A stretch of 16,542 nucleotides of DNA. Source: Myxococcota bacterium (lineage in GTDB: Bacteria; Myxococcota_A; UBA9160; PR03). A program made the translations under genes and the position numbers. The notes below the pieces were generated by a model, which was given only the letters and a program-made list of their open reading frames with translations, searched no databases and was not told the origin of the DNA. Below, in pieces: positions 9,756 to 16,542 of this stretch. The stretch spans positions 1 to 16,542 of the forward strand of contig JASJBO010000170.1 of the NCBI GenBank assembly GCA_030066475.1. Direction: 5' to 3'. Each line of letters opens with the position of its first letter. Position 1 is the stretch's first letter.

Positions 9756-10343
9756 TCAGGAGCTCGCTCGCACGCCCGGAGACCAGGTATCGCCGACGCG
9801 GGTCAGGATCACGGCCTCGCCGAGTCGGGGTCGCTCGCGCTCGAGCAGGCCCTCCCCGGCGAGCGTCTCGGCGATCACGCGCACCACGCCCTTGTGCGCC
9901 ACCACCAGGGGAGAGTGGGCGGGTCCGTCGAGCAGGCGCTGGAGCCCGCGCTGGATGCGCGCCCGGAACTCGCCGCGCCGCTCGCCGCCCGGGTACTCGA
10001 AGCCGGGGGCGCCCTGCTGCCACTGCTCGTAGAGCACCGGGTCGCTGGCCCGCACGTCGGAGACCGCGCGTCCCTCCCAGCGCCCGAAGTCGACCTCCCG
10101 GAAGTCGGCCTCGATCCGGATCGGCGCGTCGCCGACCAGCAGGCGGGCGGACTGCCAGGCGCGGCGCAGCGGACTCGCGACGACCAGATCGAAGGGCAGG
10201 TGGGCGTAGCCAACCGCAGACGCCCGAACCTGCTCGCGACCCTCCGCGGCGAGGTCCGGGTCGCCGCTGCCGACCAGGTGCGTGGAGGAGCGGCCCGTGC
10301 TCTCGCCGTGTCGGACCAGCACGAGTCGTCGCAGTCGCGGCAT
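9756..10343 (-). CDS. Histidine phosphatase family protein
   Basis: A 195-aa member of the phosphoglycerate mutase-like branch of the histidine phosphatase superfamily. Phosphoryl transfer goes through H12 in the LVRHGES motif, with R61 in SPLRRAWQSA, the acid E83 in FREVDFGRWEG and the second histidine H150 in VVAHKGVVR. Length and motifs fit small cytoplasmic phosphatases (alpha-ribazole phosphatase, GpmB-like and broad-specificity forms), and sequence alone does not select among them. No cobalamin genes are nearby to support CobC. The ATG at 10343 follows GAGAGG on the minus strand. No signal peptide. Divergent from the M23 peptidase. Confidence 0.92.
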   Translation of the reverse strand: MPRLRRLVLVRHGESTGRSSTHLVGSGDPDLAAEGREQVRASAVGYAHLPFDLVVASPLRRAWQSARLLVGDAPIRIEADFREVDFGRWEGRAVSDVRASDPVLYEQWQQGAPGFEYPGGERRGEFRARIQRGLQRLLDGPAHSPLVVAHKGVVRVIAETLAGEGLLERERPRLGEAVILTRVGDTWSPGVRASS

Positions 10344-10348
10344 CGCAT

Positions 10349-10392
10349 CCTCTCGGCGGGTGGGGCCGCGAGGATGGAAGAGGGCCGAGAGG
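10349..10392 (-). promoter_or_regulatory. Inverted repeat in the phosphatase promoter region
   Basis: A perfect 9-bp inverted repeat, CCTCTCGGC at 10349-10357 and its complement at 10384-10392, separated by 26 nt. The right arm falls in the spacer of a candidate minus-strand promoter and the left arm falls between its -10 and the phosphatase start codon. This arrangement suits an operator, or a leader hairpin. Confidence 0.35.
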
Positions 10393-10399
10393 CCGTCAA
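10371..10399 (-). promoter_or_regulatory. Candidate promoter for the histidine phosphatase
   Basis: On the minus strand, TTGACG (10399-10394, 5 of 6 to the -35 consensus) and CATCCT (10376-10371, 3 of 6 to the -10 consensus) are 17 bp apart. Transcription would start near 10364, about 20 nt before the ATG. The -10 box is weak. Confidence 0.35.
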
Positions 10400-10481
10400 C
10401 GTCGCTAGACTCGCCCTGCGCACGCTGCGGGGCGCGCCGACGGGGGGTCGGACACAGCCATGAGACGGCGATGAGGCGGCC

Positions 10482-11840
10482 GTGACCGGAAGGGCATGGA
10501 CGCTGCTGCTGCTGCTGCTGATCGCGCTGCCGGCCGGCGGCACGGCCGTGCTGCGCTGCGAGGCCGAGCCCCCGCGGCTCGAGCTGCCCGAGTCGCTGCT
10601 GGTGGGCGGGGCGGGCGCGACCGCAACCATCGCGGTCGAGGACGCGGGCAGCGGCCTGCGCTCGCTGCGCGTCGTGCTGGTGCACGCGCAGGGCGAGGCG
10701 GTGCTGCTGGAGCGGTCGTTCGCGCGCAGCCCGATGCCGCTCGTCGGCGAGCGCGTGGCGCGCGAGTCGGTCGAGCTGGAGATCGACCCGCAAGAGCTGG
10801 AGCTGAATCAGTCGGGGGACGCGGTGCTCCGGATCGCGGCGACCGACCACGCCTGGCGCAACCGCTTCGCGGGCAACCGGACCGAGGGGGAGATCCCGGT
10901 CACGCTCGACTTCCACTCGCCGAGGCTGCGTACGGGCCGCGGGCTGATCTACCCGCGCCGCGGTGGCTCCGGCATGTTCAGCTACGCCGTGAACGAGACG
11001 ACGCAGCGCGACGGGATCGAGGTCGCGGGGCGCTTCTTTCCCGGCGTGCCTGCGGGACGTGGGCCGCTGGGAGAGCAGCGCGTCGTCCTGTTCGCGATTC
11101 CGGTCGACGCCGAGGAGAAGGTCAAGGTGCGACTCCTGGCGCGGGACCTGGCGGGAAACGGCGCGGGGCGGTCGGGCTTCGCGCGGGTTCGGGAGCGCGA
11201 GTTTCCGGAGACCCGCATCGCGCTCTCGGACCGCTTCCTGGAGGGCAAGGTGCGCGAGCTCGCGGCCGAGCTGGGCGTCGACGCCGAGGACCCGGTCGCG
11301 GCCTTCCAGGAGATCAACACCCGCGTGCGGGCCGAGAACGAGGCGCGCATCCAGGAGGTGCTGGCGGAGAGCGAGCCGACGCCGCTGTTCACGGGCGCGT
11401 TCGAGCAGTGGCGCAACTCGCAGGTGACGAGCGGCTTCGCCGAGCGCCGCGGCTACTACGCCGGAGAGGAGCGCGTGTCGGAGGCGGTGCACTACGGCTA
11501 CGACCTGGCGTCGTTCTCGAACGCCCCGGTGCACGCCTCGGGCGCGGGTCGCGTGGTCTTCGCCGAGCCGCTCGGCATCTACGGCAACTGCGTGCTGATC
11601 GACCACGGCCTCGGGCTCGCCTCGCTGTACGGGCACCTCTCGGGCATCGACGTCGAGGTGGGCCAGCGCGTCGAGCGCGGCGACACGCTCGGGCTCTCGG
11701 GGGACACCGGGCTGGCGGGCGGCGACCACCTGCACTTCGCCATGCTCGTGCGCGGCGTCTACGTCGACCCGATCGAGTGGTGGGATGAGAAATGGGTGCG
11801 AGAGCACGCGGAGGCGAAGCTGGCTCGCGCGCGGCGGTAA
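10482..11840 (+). CDS. M23 family metallopeptidase (LytM domain)
   Basis: A 452-aa envelope peptidase expected to cut peptide cross-links in peptidoglycan. A leucine-rich signal segment (residues 5-23) is followed by C27, which is not in a convincing lipobox. Residues 30-320 are mostly beta-strand-like sequence plus a helical linker (about 240-300), a non-catalytic region. The M23 domain covers about 330-437: H337 and D341 in HYGYDL supply zinc ligands, H385 lies in LYGHLS, and H416 and H418 in DHLHF. All catalytic residues are present, unlike the inactive NlpD/EnvC type, so it should be an active hydrolase. The start is a GTG at 10482 with GAGG at 10473-10476; an in-frame stop at 10461 rules out a longer form. 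It is probably the first gene of a run with mutY, the Smr gene and aroC. Confidence 0.9.
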   Translation: MTGRAWTLLLLLLIALPAGGTAVLRCEAEPPRLELPESLLVGGAGATATIAVEDAGSGLRSLRVVLVHAQGEAVLLERSFARSPMPLVGERVARESVELEIDPQELELNQSGDAVLRIAATDHAWRNRFAGNRTEGEIPVTLDFHSPRLRTGRGLIYPRRGGSGMFSYAVNETTQRDGIEVAGRFFPGVPAGRGPLGEQRVVLFAIPVDAEEKVKVRLLARDLAGNGAGRSGFARVREREFPETRIALSDRFLEGKVRELAAELGVDAEDPVAAFQEINTRVRAENEARIQEVLAESEPTPLFTGAFEQWRNSQVTSGFAERRGYYAGEERVSEAVHYGYDLASFSNAPVHASGAGRVVFAEPLGIYGNCVLIDHGLGLASLYGHLSGIDVEVGQRVERGDTLGLSGDTGLAGGDHLHFAMLVRGVYVDPIEWWDEKWVREHAEAKLARARR

Positions 11841-11854
11841 CGCGCGGCGGCGAG

Positions 11855-12976
11855 ATGTCCGGAACGGGCTGCCCGCGAGGCGAGACTGGCGGACGTACGC
11901 CGCTGAGCGGCACGCGCGGCGTGCGCGCCGCACTGCTGCGCTGGTATCGCGCCAACCGCCGCGACCTGCCCTGGCGGCGCACGCGCGACCCCTACGCGAT
12001 CTGGCTGTCCGAGACGATGCTCCAGCAGACGCGCGTCGAGGCGGTGATCCCGTACTACGAGCGCTTCCTGCGGCGCTTTCCCGACGTCGGCACCCTCGCC
12101 ACCGCCGACCTCGACGACGTGCTCTCGCACTGGTCGGGCCTCGGCTACTACTCGCGCGCGCGCAACCTGCGAGAGGCGGCGGCGCAGGTGGTCGATCGCT
12201 TCGACGGGCGCCTGCCCGAGGATCCCGACGCGCTGCGCTCGCTGCCGGGCGTGGGCCGCTACACGGCCGGGGCGGTGGCCTCGATCGCGTTCGACCGGCC
12301 CGCGCCGATCGTGGACGGCAACGTGGCGCGCGTGCTGGCGCGCCTGCTCGACATCCGCGAGCCGATCGAATCGGCCCCGGTGCGCGCGCGGCTGTGGGAG
12401 GAGGCGGAGCGACTGGCCCGGGGGCCGGCGCCCGGCGACCTGAACCAGGCGCTGATGGAGCTGGGCGCGCGCGTGTGCACGCCGCGTTCGCCGTCGTGCG
12501 AGGCCTGTCCCGTGGCCCGGCACTGTGCGGCCGCCGCGAGGGGCGATCCCGCGTCGCTGCCGGTGCGCCTGCCGAAGCGCGCGCCGCGCCGGGTACGCGC
12601 GGTGGCCGCCCTGGTGCTGCGCCGCGGCCGCGCCCTGGCGGTGCGGCGCCCCGAGCGCGGTCTGCTGGGCGGCATGTGGGAGCTGCCCGGCGCCGAGATC
12701 GGGGCGCGCGAGCGCGCCGAGCCGGCGCTCCACCGCGCTCTCAAGGAACGCGTGGGCCTCGAGGTCGAGCGGGTGCGCGCGGTCGGCACGGTCGACCACG
12801 CCTTCACGCATCGGCTGCTGCGCCTGCGCGTGTTCCGCTGCGAGGCACGCCCCGGCCGGGTGCAGCGCGACGGGTATACCGCGCATCGCTGGCTCGAGCC
12901 GGCGGCGCTGGCCCGGCTTCCGGCCGGAAACGCCACGCAGCGCGCGCTGGAGCTGGCGCGCGGCGCCGATGCCTGA
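11855..12976 (+). CDS. mutY: A/G-specific adenine DNA glycosylase
   Basis: Removes adenine mispaired with 8-oxoguanine, limiting G:C to T:A mutation. The 373-aa protein has the helix-hairpin-helix glycosylase core with catalytic E53 in LSETMLQQTRV, the HhH motif LPGVGRYTAGA, catalytic D154 in IVDGNVARV, and the iron-sulfur cysteines C208, C215, C218 and C224 in exact C-x6-C-x2-C-x5-C spacing. Residues 245-370 form the NUDIX-like domain that recognises 8-oxoguanine, including DHAFTHRLL. The ATG at 11855 is chosen because the conserved core starts about 20 residues later and it avoids the 49-nt overlap with the M23 gene that an ATG at 11792 would need. Its ribosome binding site is weak. The stop overlaps the Smr gene start by 8 nt, pointing to translational coupling. 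Confidence 0.96.
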   Translation: MSGTGCPRGETGGRTPLSGTRGVRAALLRWYRANRRDLPWRRTRDPYAIWLSETMLQQTRVEAVIPYYERFLRRFPDVGTLATADLDDVLSHWSGLGYYSRARNLREAAAQVVDRFDGRLPEDPDALRSLPGVGRYTAGAVASIAFDRPAPIVDGNVARVLARLLDIREPIESAPVRARLWEEAERLARGPAPGDLNQALMELGARVCTPRSPSCEACPVARHCAAAARGDPASLPVRLPKRAPRRVRAVAALVLRRGRALAVRRPERGLLGGMWELPGAEIGARERAEPALHRALKERVGLEVERVRAVGTVDHAFTHRLLRLRVFRCEARPGRVQRDGYTAHRWLEPAALARLPAGNATQRALELARGADA

Positions 12977-13478
12977 GTCGGGCGGTGGCGACGGCGACCG
13001 CGAGGCGCTGGAGGAATCGCGGCGCGGCGTGAAGCCGCTGCCCGACCGGGGGCGCGTGGTGGAGCGCGCGCGGCGCGCGCCGTCCGTCCGGCGCGGCCAG
13101 CCGGAGTCCGTGCGCTTCGAGCTGCTCGAGCGCGAGCCGGGCCTGGCCGGCCTGGCGCCCGGGATCGATCGCGGCCACCTGCGACGGCTGCGGCGCGGCG
13201 AGGTCGAGCCCGATCGCGAGGTCGACCTGCACGGCCTGCGGCGCGAGACCGCTCGGCGCCGCGTGCGCGAGGCGCTCGCCAGCGCGCTCGATCGCGGCGA
13301 GCGCTGCGTGCTGGTGATCCACGGCCGCGGACGCCACTCGAGCGAGGCGCCCGTGCTGCGCAGCGCCCTCCCCGAGTGGCTCGCGGAGCCCCCGCACGGC
13401 CCGCGCGTGATGTGCTTCGCCAGCGCGCCCGCGCAGCGCGGCGGCGCCACCTACGTCTTGCTGCGTCGAACGCGCTAG
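12969..13478 (+). CDS. Smr domain protein
   Basis: A 169-aa protein with a C-terminal Smr (small MutS-related) domain, a fold with nucleic-acid nicking activity in several characterised members. The hallmarks are [12 protein letters not shown] (DLHG at 86-89), [11 protein letters not shown] (HGRG at 118-121) and the closing [10 protein letters not shown]. Ahead of it is a charged, arginine-rich and probably disordered segment (1-48) containing [11 protein letters not shown], which resembles the short conserved element before the domain in stand-alone SmrA-type proteins. No MutS2 ATPase is attached. The ATG at 12969 overlaps the mutY stop by 8 nt. Its role in the cell, DNA or RNA processing, is not established by sequence. 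Confidence 0.9.
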   Translation: MPESGGGDGDREALEESRRGVKPLPDRGRVVERARRAPSVRRGQPESVRFELLEREPGLAGLAPGIDRGHLRRLRRGEVEPDREVDLHGLRRETARRRVREALASALDRGERCVLVIHGRGRHSSEAPVLRSALPEWLAEPPHGPRVMCFASAPAQRGGATYVLLRRTR

Positions 13479-13495
13479 AGACGTATCCTCGGGCC

Positions 13496-14578
<1,083 letters not shown>

Positions 14579-14596
14579 CCCATCGCTGTTCCGCCC

Positions 14597-14610
14597 GGGC
14601 CCCGCGGCCC
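14597..14610. terminator. Short hairpin after aroC
   Basis: GGGCC and GGCCC with a 4-nt loop CCGC lie about 20 nt past the aroC stop. The 5-bp stem has no T-run, so this is at best a weak terminator. Confidence 0.25.
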
Positions 14611-14621
14611 GATCATCCCTG

Positions 14622-14634
14622 TTCCACAATGGAA
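14622..14634. promoter_or_regulatory. Palindrome upstream of the BPI-like lipoprotein gene
   Basis: TTCCA, three bases, then TGGAA form a small perfect inverted repeat. The pentamer GTTCC recurs at 14588, 14621, 14640 and 14728 in the same intergenic region. A transcription factor site is possible but unproven. Confidence 0.3.
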
Positions 14635-14661
14635 TGAGCGTTCCGCCCCCAAGGGGTCGGG

Positions 14662-14691
14662 TTGACGAGTTGCGCCCCAGCAGTGTAGATG
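14662..14691 (+). promoter_or_regulatory. Candidate promoter for the BPI-like lipoprotein
   Basis: TTGACG at 14662-14667 (5 of 6 to the -35 consensus) and TAGATG at 14686-14691 (a poor -10 match) with an 18-bp spacer. This would leave a leader of about 75 nt containing a 7-bp GGCGCGC/GCGCGCC hairpin (14715-14721 with 14734-14740). The -10 box makes this tentative. Confidence 0.35.
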
Positions 14692-14773
14692 GGGCAGACT
14701 GCACCACGGCCGGTGGCGCGCGAGGGCGTTCCTGCGCGCCCGCCTCTCCACGAGAAGCGGAACGAGGATCGAC

Positions 14774-16542
14774 ATGAACGGACGGAACCTCCTGCACCTG
14801 GTCGCGCTCATGCTGCTGGCGCTGGGCACCATGGCGGCGAACTGCGGACCCAAGCCGACCATCACGATCACGTCGCCGGCACACGGCGCCTTCTCGGGCG
14901 CCGCCAACATCACGATCGCCGGCACGATCAACACCCAGATCGCGACCTCGGAGGTCCAGGTCAACGGCAGCCTCGCCACGCTGAACCCCGACAAGACATG
15001 GTCGATCACCCTGCCGCTGGACGGCGCGGCGATCGTGAACCCCTTCCTCGCCAAGCTGGTCCGCACCACCGACGGCAGGGAGCTCGACCGCGAGCGCATC
15101 GTGGTGCACGCGGGCAGCTCGATCGCGGACGGAAACCTGACGCCCCAGGGCGTGGCGCTGCGGCTGAACGACTCGGGCCTCGACCAGGTCGAGCCGCTGA
15201 TCGAGTCGGGCGTCAGCTTCGACATCGCCGGACTGCTCCCGGTGGGACTCCAGGTGATCAACGACTTCTGCGCGATCGACGGCGGCTTCCTGGGCTGCCT
15301 GGGCTCGGTCGACGTCTTCATCGCGAATCCGCCGGCCAGCTCGACCGGCTTCAGCTTCGACGCCAACTCGCAGACCAACGCGGTGGACGGCTTCATCGAC
15401 ATCTTCAACGTCGAGGTGAACATCGACATCAACGGCTCGGGCCTGGCGCCGAGCTGCGATTACCGGATCACCTCGAGCCTGGTCGAGCTCGACGGCCTCT
15501 ACGGGCTGCAGCCGGACTCGGTCGATCCCTCCAACATCGACGTCAACCTGCTGGGCAGCATCTCGAGCAACCTGGCCAACTTCAACGCCACCCCCACCAG
15601 CGGCATCTGCGACTTCCCGCTGATCGGCAACCTGATCGACCTGATCATCCAGGGCAGCATCGAGCCGGCCGTGCAGACCGGGCTCGAGAACTTCCTGAAC
15701 GACCCGGACGGAGGCGGTCCGGCCGACTCGCCGATCGCCGACGCCTTCGAGGTGGCGCTGGCCGACATCTCGATCACGGGTCCGATCGGCACCGCGCTCC
15801 AGGTGCAGCTCGAGTCGCCGCTGTTCGACGTGTTCGAGGACACGGTGGGCATCACGCTCGACTCGGACATCCGCGTGCAGTCGAGCATCGGCGGCGGACC
15901 CGGGCAATGCACGCCACCCGCGGGCGCCCCCGACCTCGCCGCCTCGTTCCACGTGAGCGAGGCGTTCCCGGCCTTCGGCGCCACCACCCCGGTTGGCGGC
16001 CTGCCCTACGACCTCGGCCTGTGCATCTCGACCTCGGGCTTCAACCAGCTGCTCAAGGCGCAGACCGAGTGCGGCCTGCTGCTCACCGAGATCACCGAGT
16101 TCGACTTCGGCGGAGGCCTGGTGCCGATCACGGCGGGCACGCTCGCGCTGCTCGTACCCGAGTTCTCCAGCTTCCCGCCGGGCCTGGAGCTGGTGATCCG
16201 CCTCACGCCGAGCCTGTCCGCCCTGCTGACCGGCAACGCCGGTCCGGGCGGCGAGATCGGCGAGATCCGGATCGGGCAGTACATCATCGAAGTGGTCGGT
16301 CAGGACAGCCTCGGGCGGGACGTGATCTACCTGCGCGGCGCGATCGACTTCCGGGCGGGGCTCGACTTCGTCTTCGACGACGTCGTGGGAGCCCTCGTGT
16401 TCTCGATCGGCTCGGTCACGCCGGCCGACATCACGGTGAGCCTGCTCAACAACTTCGTGCAGACCAACGAAGCCGTGCTCCAGGTGGTGCTGCCGCAGAT
16501 CCTGGCCCTGGTGCTGCCCGACCTGGCCGCGGGCCTGGGCAG
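14774..16542 (+). CDS. Exported lipoprotein-like protein, Ig-like plus BPI/TULIP-like regions (partial)
   Basis: The first 589 codons are open and the gene runs off the window. GAGGA (14764-14768) lies 5 nt before the ATG. A signal peptide ends LALGTMAANC; C24 may be lipidated, though asparagine at -1 is unusual. Residues 28-113 resemble a bacterial Ig-like domain (PTITITSPAHGAFSG, then ITIAGTI). Residues 120-589 alternate hydrophobic beta-type strands with amphipathic helices. The order recalls the two halves of BPI-type lipid-binding (TULIP) proteins: strands around VDVFIANPP and FNVEVNIDINGSG, a Cys pair C228/C279, the helix GNLIDLIIQGSIEPAVQTGL, then a second half with CISTSGFNQLLKAQ, LVPEF, LELVIRLTPSLSALL and a C-terminal helix LQVVLPQILALVLPDLAAGL. 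The gene call is strong. The lipid-binding fold is inferred from pattern only, and the function is unknown. Confidence 0.85.
   Translation, partial: MNGRNLLHLVALMLLALGTMAANCGPKPTITITSPAHGAFSGAANITIAGTINTQIATSEVQVNGSLATLNPDKTWSITLPLDGAAIVNPFLAKLVRTTDGRELDRERIVVHAGSSIADGNLTPQGVALRLNDSGLDQVEPLIESGVSFDIAGLLPVGLQVINDFCAIDGGFLGCLGSVDVFIANPPASSTGFSFDANSQTNAVDGFIDIFNVEVNIDINGSGLAPSCDYRITSSLVELDGLYGLQPDSVDPSNIDVNLLGSISSNLANFNATPTSGICDFPLIGNLIDLIIQGSIEPAVQTGLENFLNDPDGGGPADSPIADAFEVALADISITGPIGTALQVQLESPLFDVFEDTVGITLDSDIRVQSSIGGGPGQCTPPAGAPDLAASFHVSEAFPAFGATTPVGGLPYDLGLCISTSGFNQLLKAQTECGLLLTEITEFDFGGGLVPITAGTLALLVPEFSSFPPGLELVIRLTPSLSALLTGNAGPGGEIGEIRIGQYIIEVVGQDSLGRDVIYLRGAIDFRAGLDFVFDDVVGALVFSIGSVTPADITVSLLNNFVQTNEAVLQVVLPQILALVLPDLAAGLG

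Noticed and set aside
9756..10343. Assigning the histidine phosphatase as CobC (alpha-ribazole phosphatase)
   Set aside because: The motifs are shared by the whole superfamily and no cobalamin gene lies nearby.
10460..10474. ATG codons just upstream of the M23 gene as alternative starts
   Set aside because: Neither is in frame with the M23 protein, and an in-frame stop at 10461 leaves GTG 10482 as the furthest usable start.
10502..10520. CTG triplet run considered as a microsatellite or phase-variable tract
   Set aside because: It encodes the leucine core of the M23 peptidase signal peptide. Triplet changes would not shift the frame.

Overview
The window is very GC-rich, densely coded DNA from a Gram-negative bacterium. 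That call rests on a lipid-anchored OmpA-domain protein, a BON-domain envelope protein and an M23 envelope peptidase. The domain repertoire (M64 peptidase, DPP IV-type S9 peptidase, an Ig-like plus lipid-binding-type lipoprotein) suits a deltaproteobacterial-type lineage such as Myxococcota, Desulfobacterota or Binatota, but this is an inference and no rRNA or other marker is present. I see no tRNA, rRNA, CRISPR array, transposase, integrase or phage gene.

Layout. (1) 1-266 has no convincing gene. It holds a 31-bp direct repeat, a 33-nt imperfect inverted repeat and a strong hairpin, and resembles an extragenic repeat element. (2) 267-5132 is a peptide and amide hydrolysis block: an M64 metallopeptidase, an S9 DPP IV-type serine peptidase in the same frame directly after the M64 stop codon, and a convergent amidohydrolase. 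(3) 5216-7165 is acetyl-CoA synthetase, divergent from the amidohydrolase, with a good sigma-70-type promoter. It ends at a 14-bp hairpin shared with the convergent gene behind it. (4) 7250-10343 is an envelope block: a VWA-OmpA lipoprotein, a 140-aa exported protein of unknown family, a coiled-coil plus BON protein, and a histidine phosphatase. (5) 10482-14578 is a four-gene rightward run: M23 peptidase, MutY, Smr-domain protein and chorismate synthase AroC, with gaps of 14 and 17 nt and one 8-nt overlap, so probably an operon. (6) From 14774 to the window end runs a long exported, probably lipid-anchored protein that is cut off by the edge.

How the genes fit together. The first block could degrade peptides, with acetyl-CoA synthetase feeding acetate into central metabolism. 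The middle block is about the cell envelope. The operon mixes peptidoglycan remodelling, oxidative-damage repair and aromatic amino-acid synthesis, a housekeeping mixture.

The most interesting item is the last gene. Its sequence pattern after an Ig-like domain looks like a two-domain BPI/TULIP lipid-binding fold, which would be unusual as a bacterial surface lipoprotein. The second is the missing start codon of the S9 peptidase, whose conserved N-terminus runs back to the M64 stop codon in the same frame.
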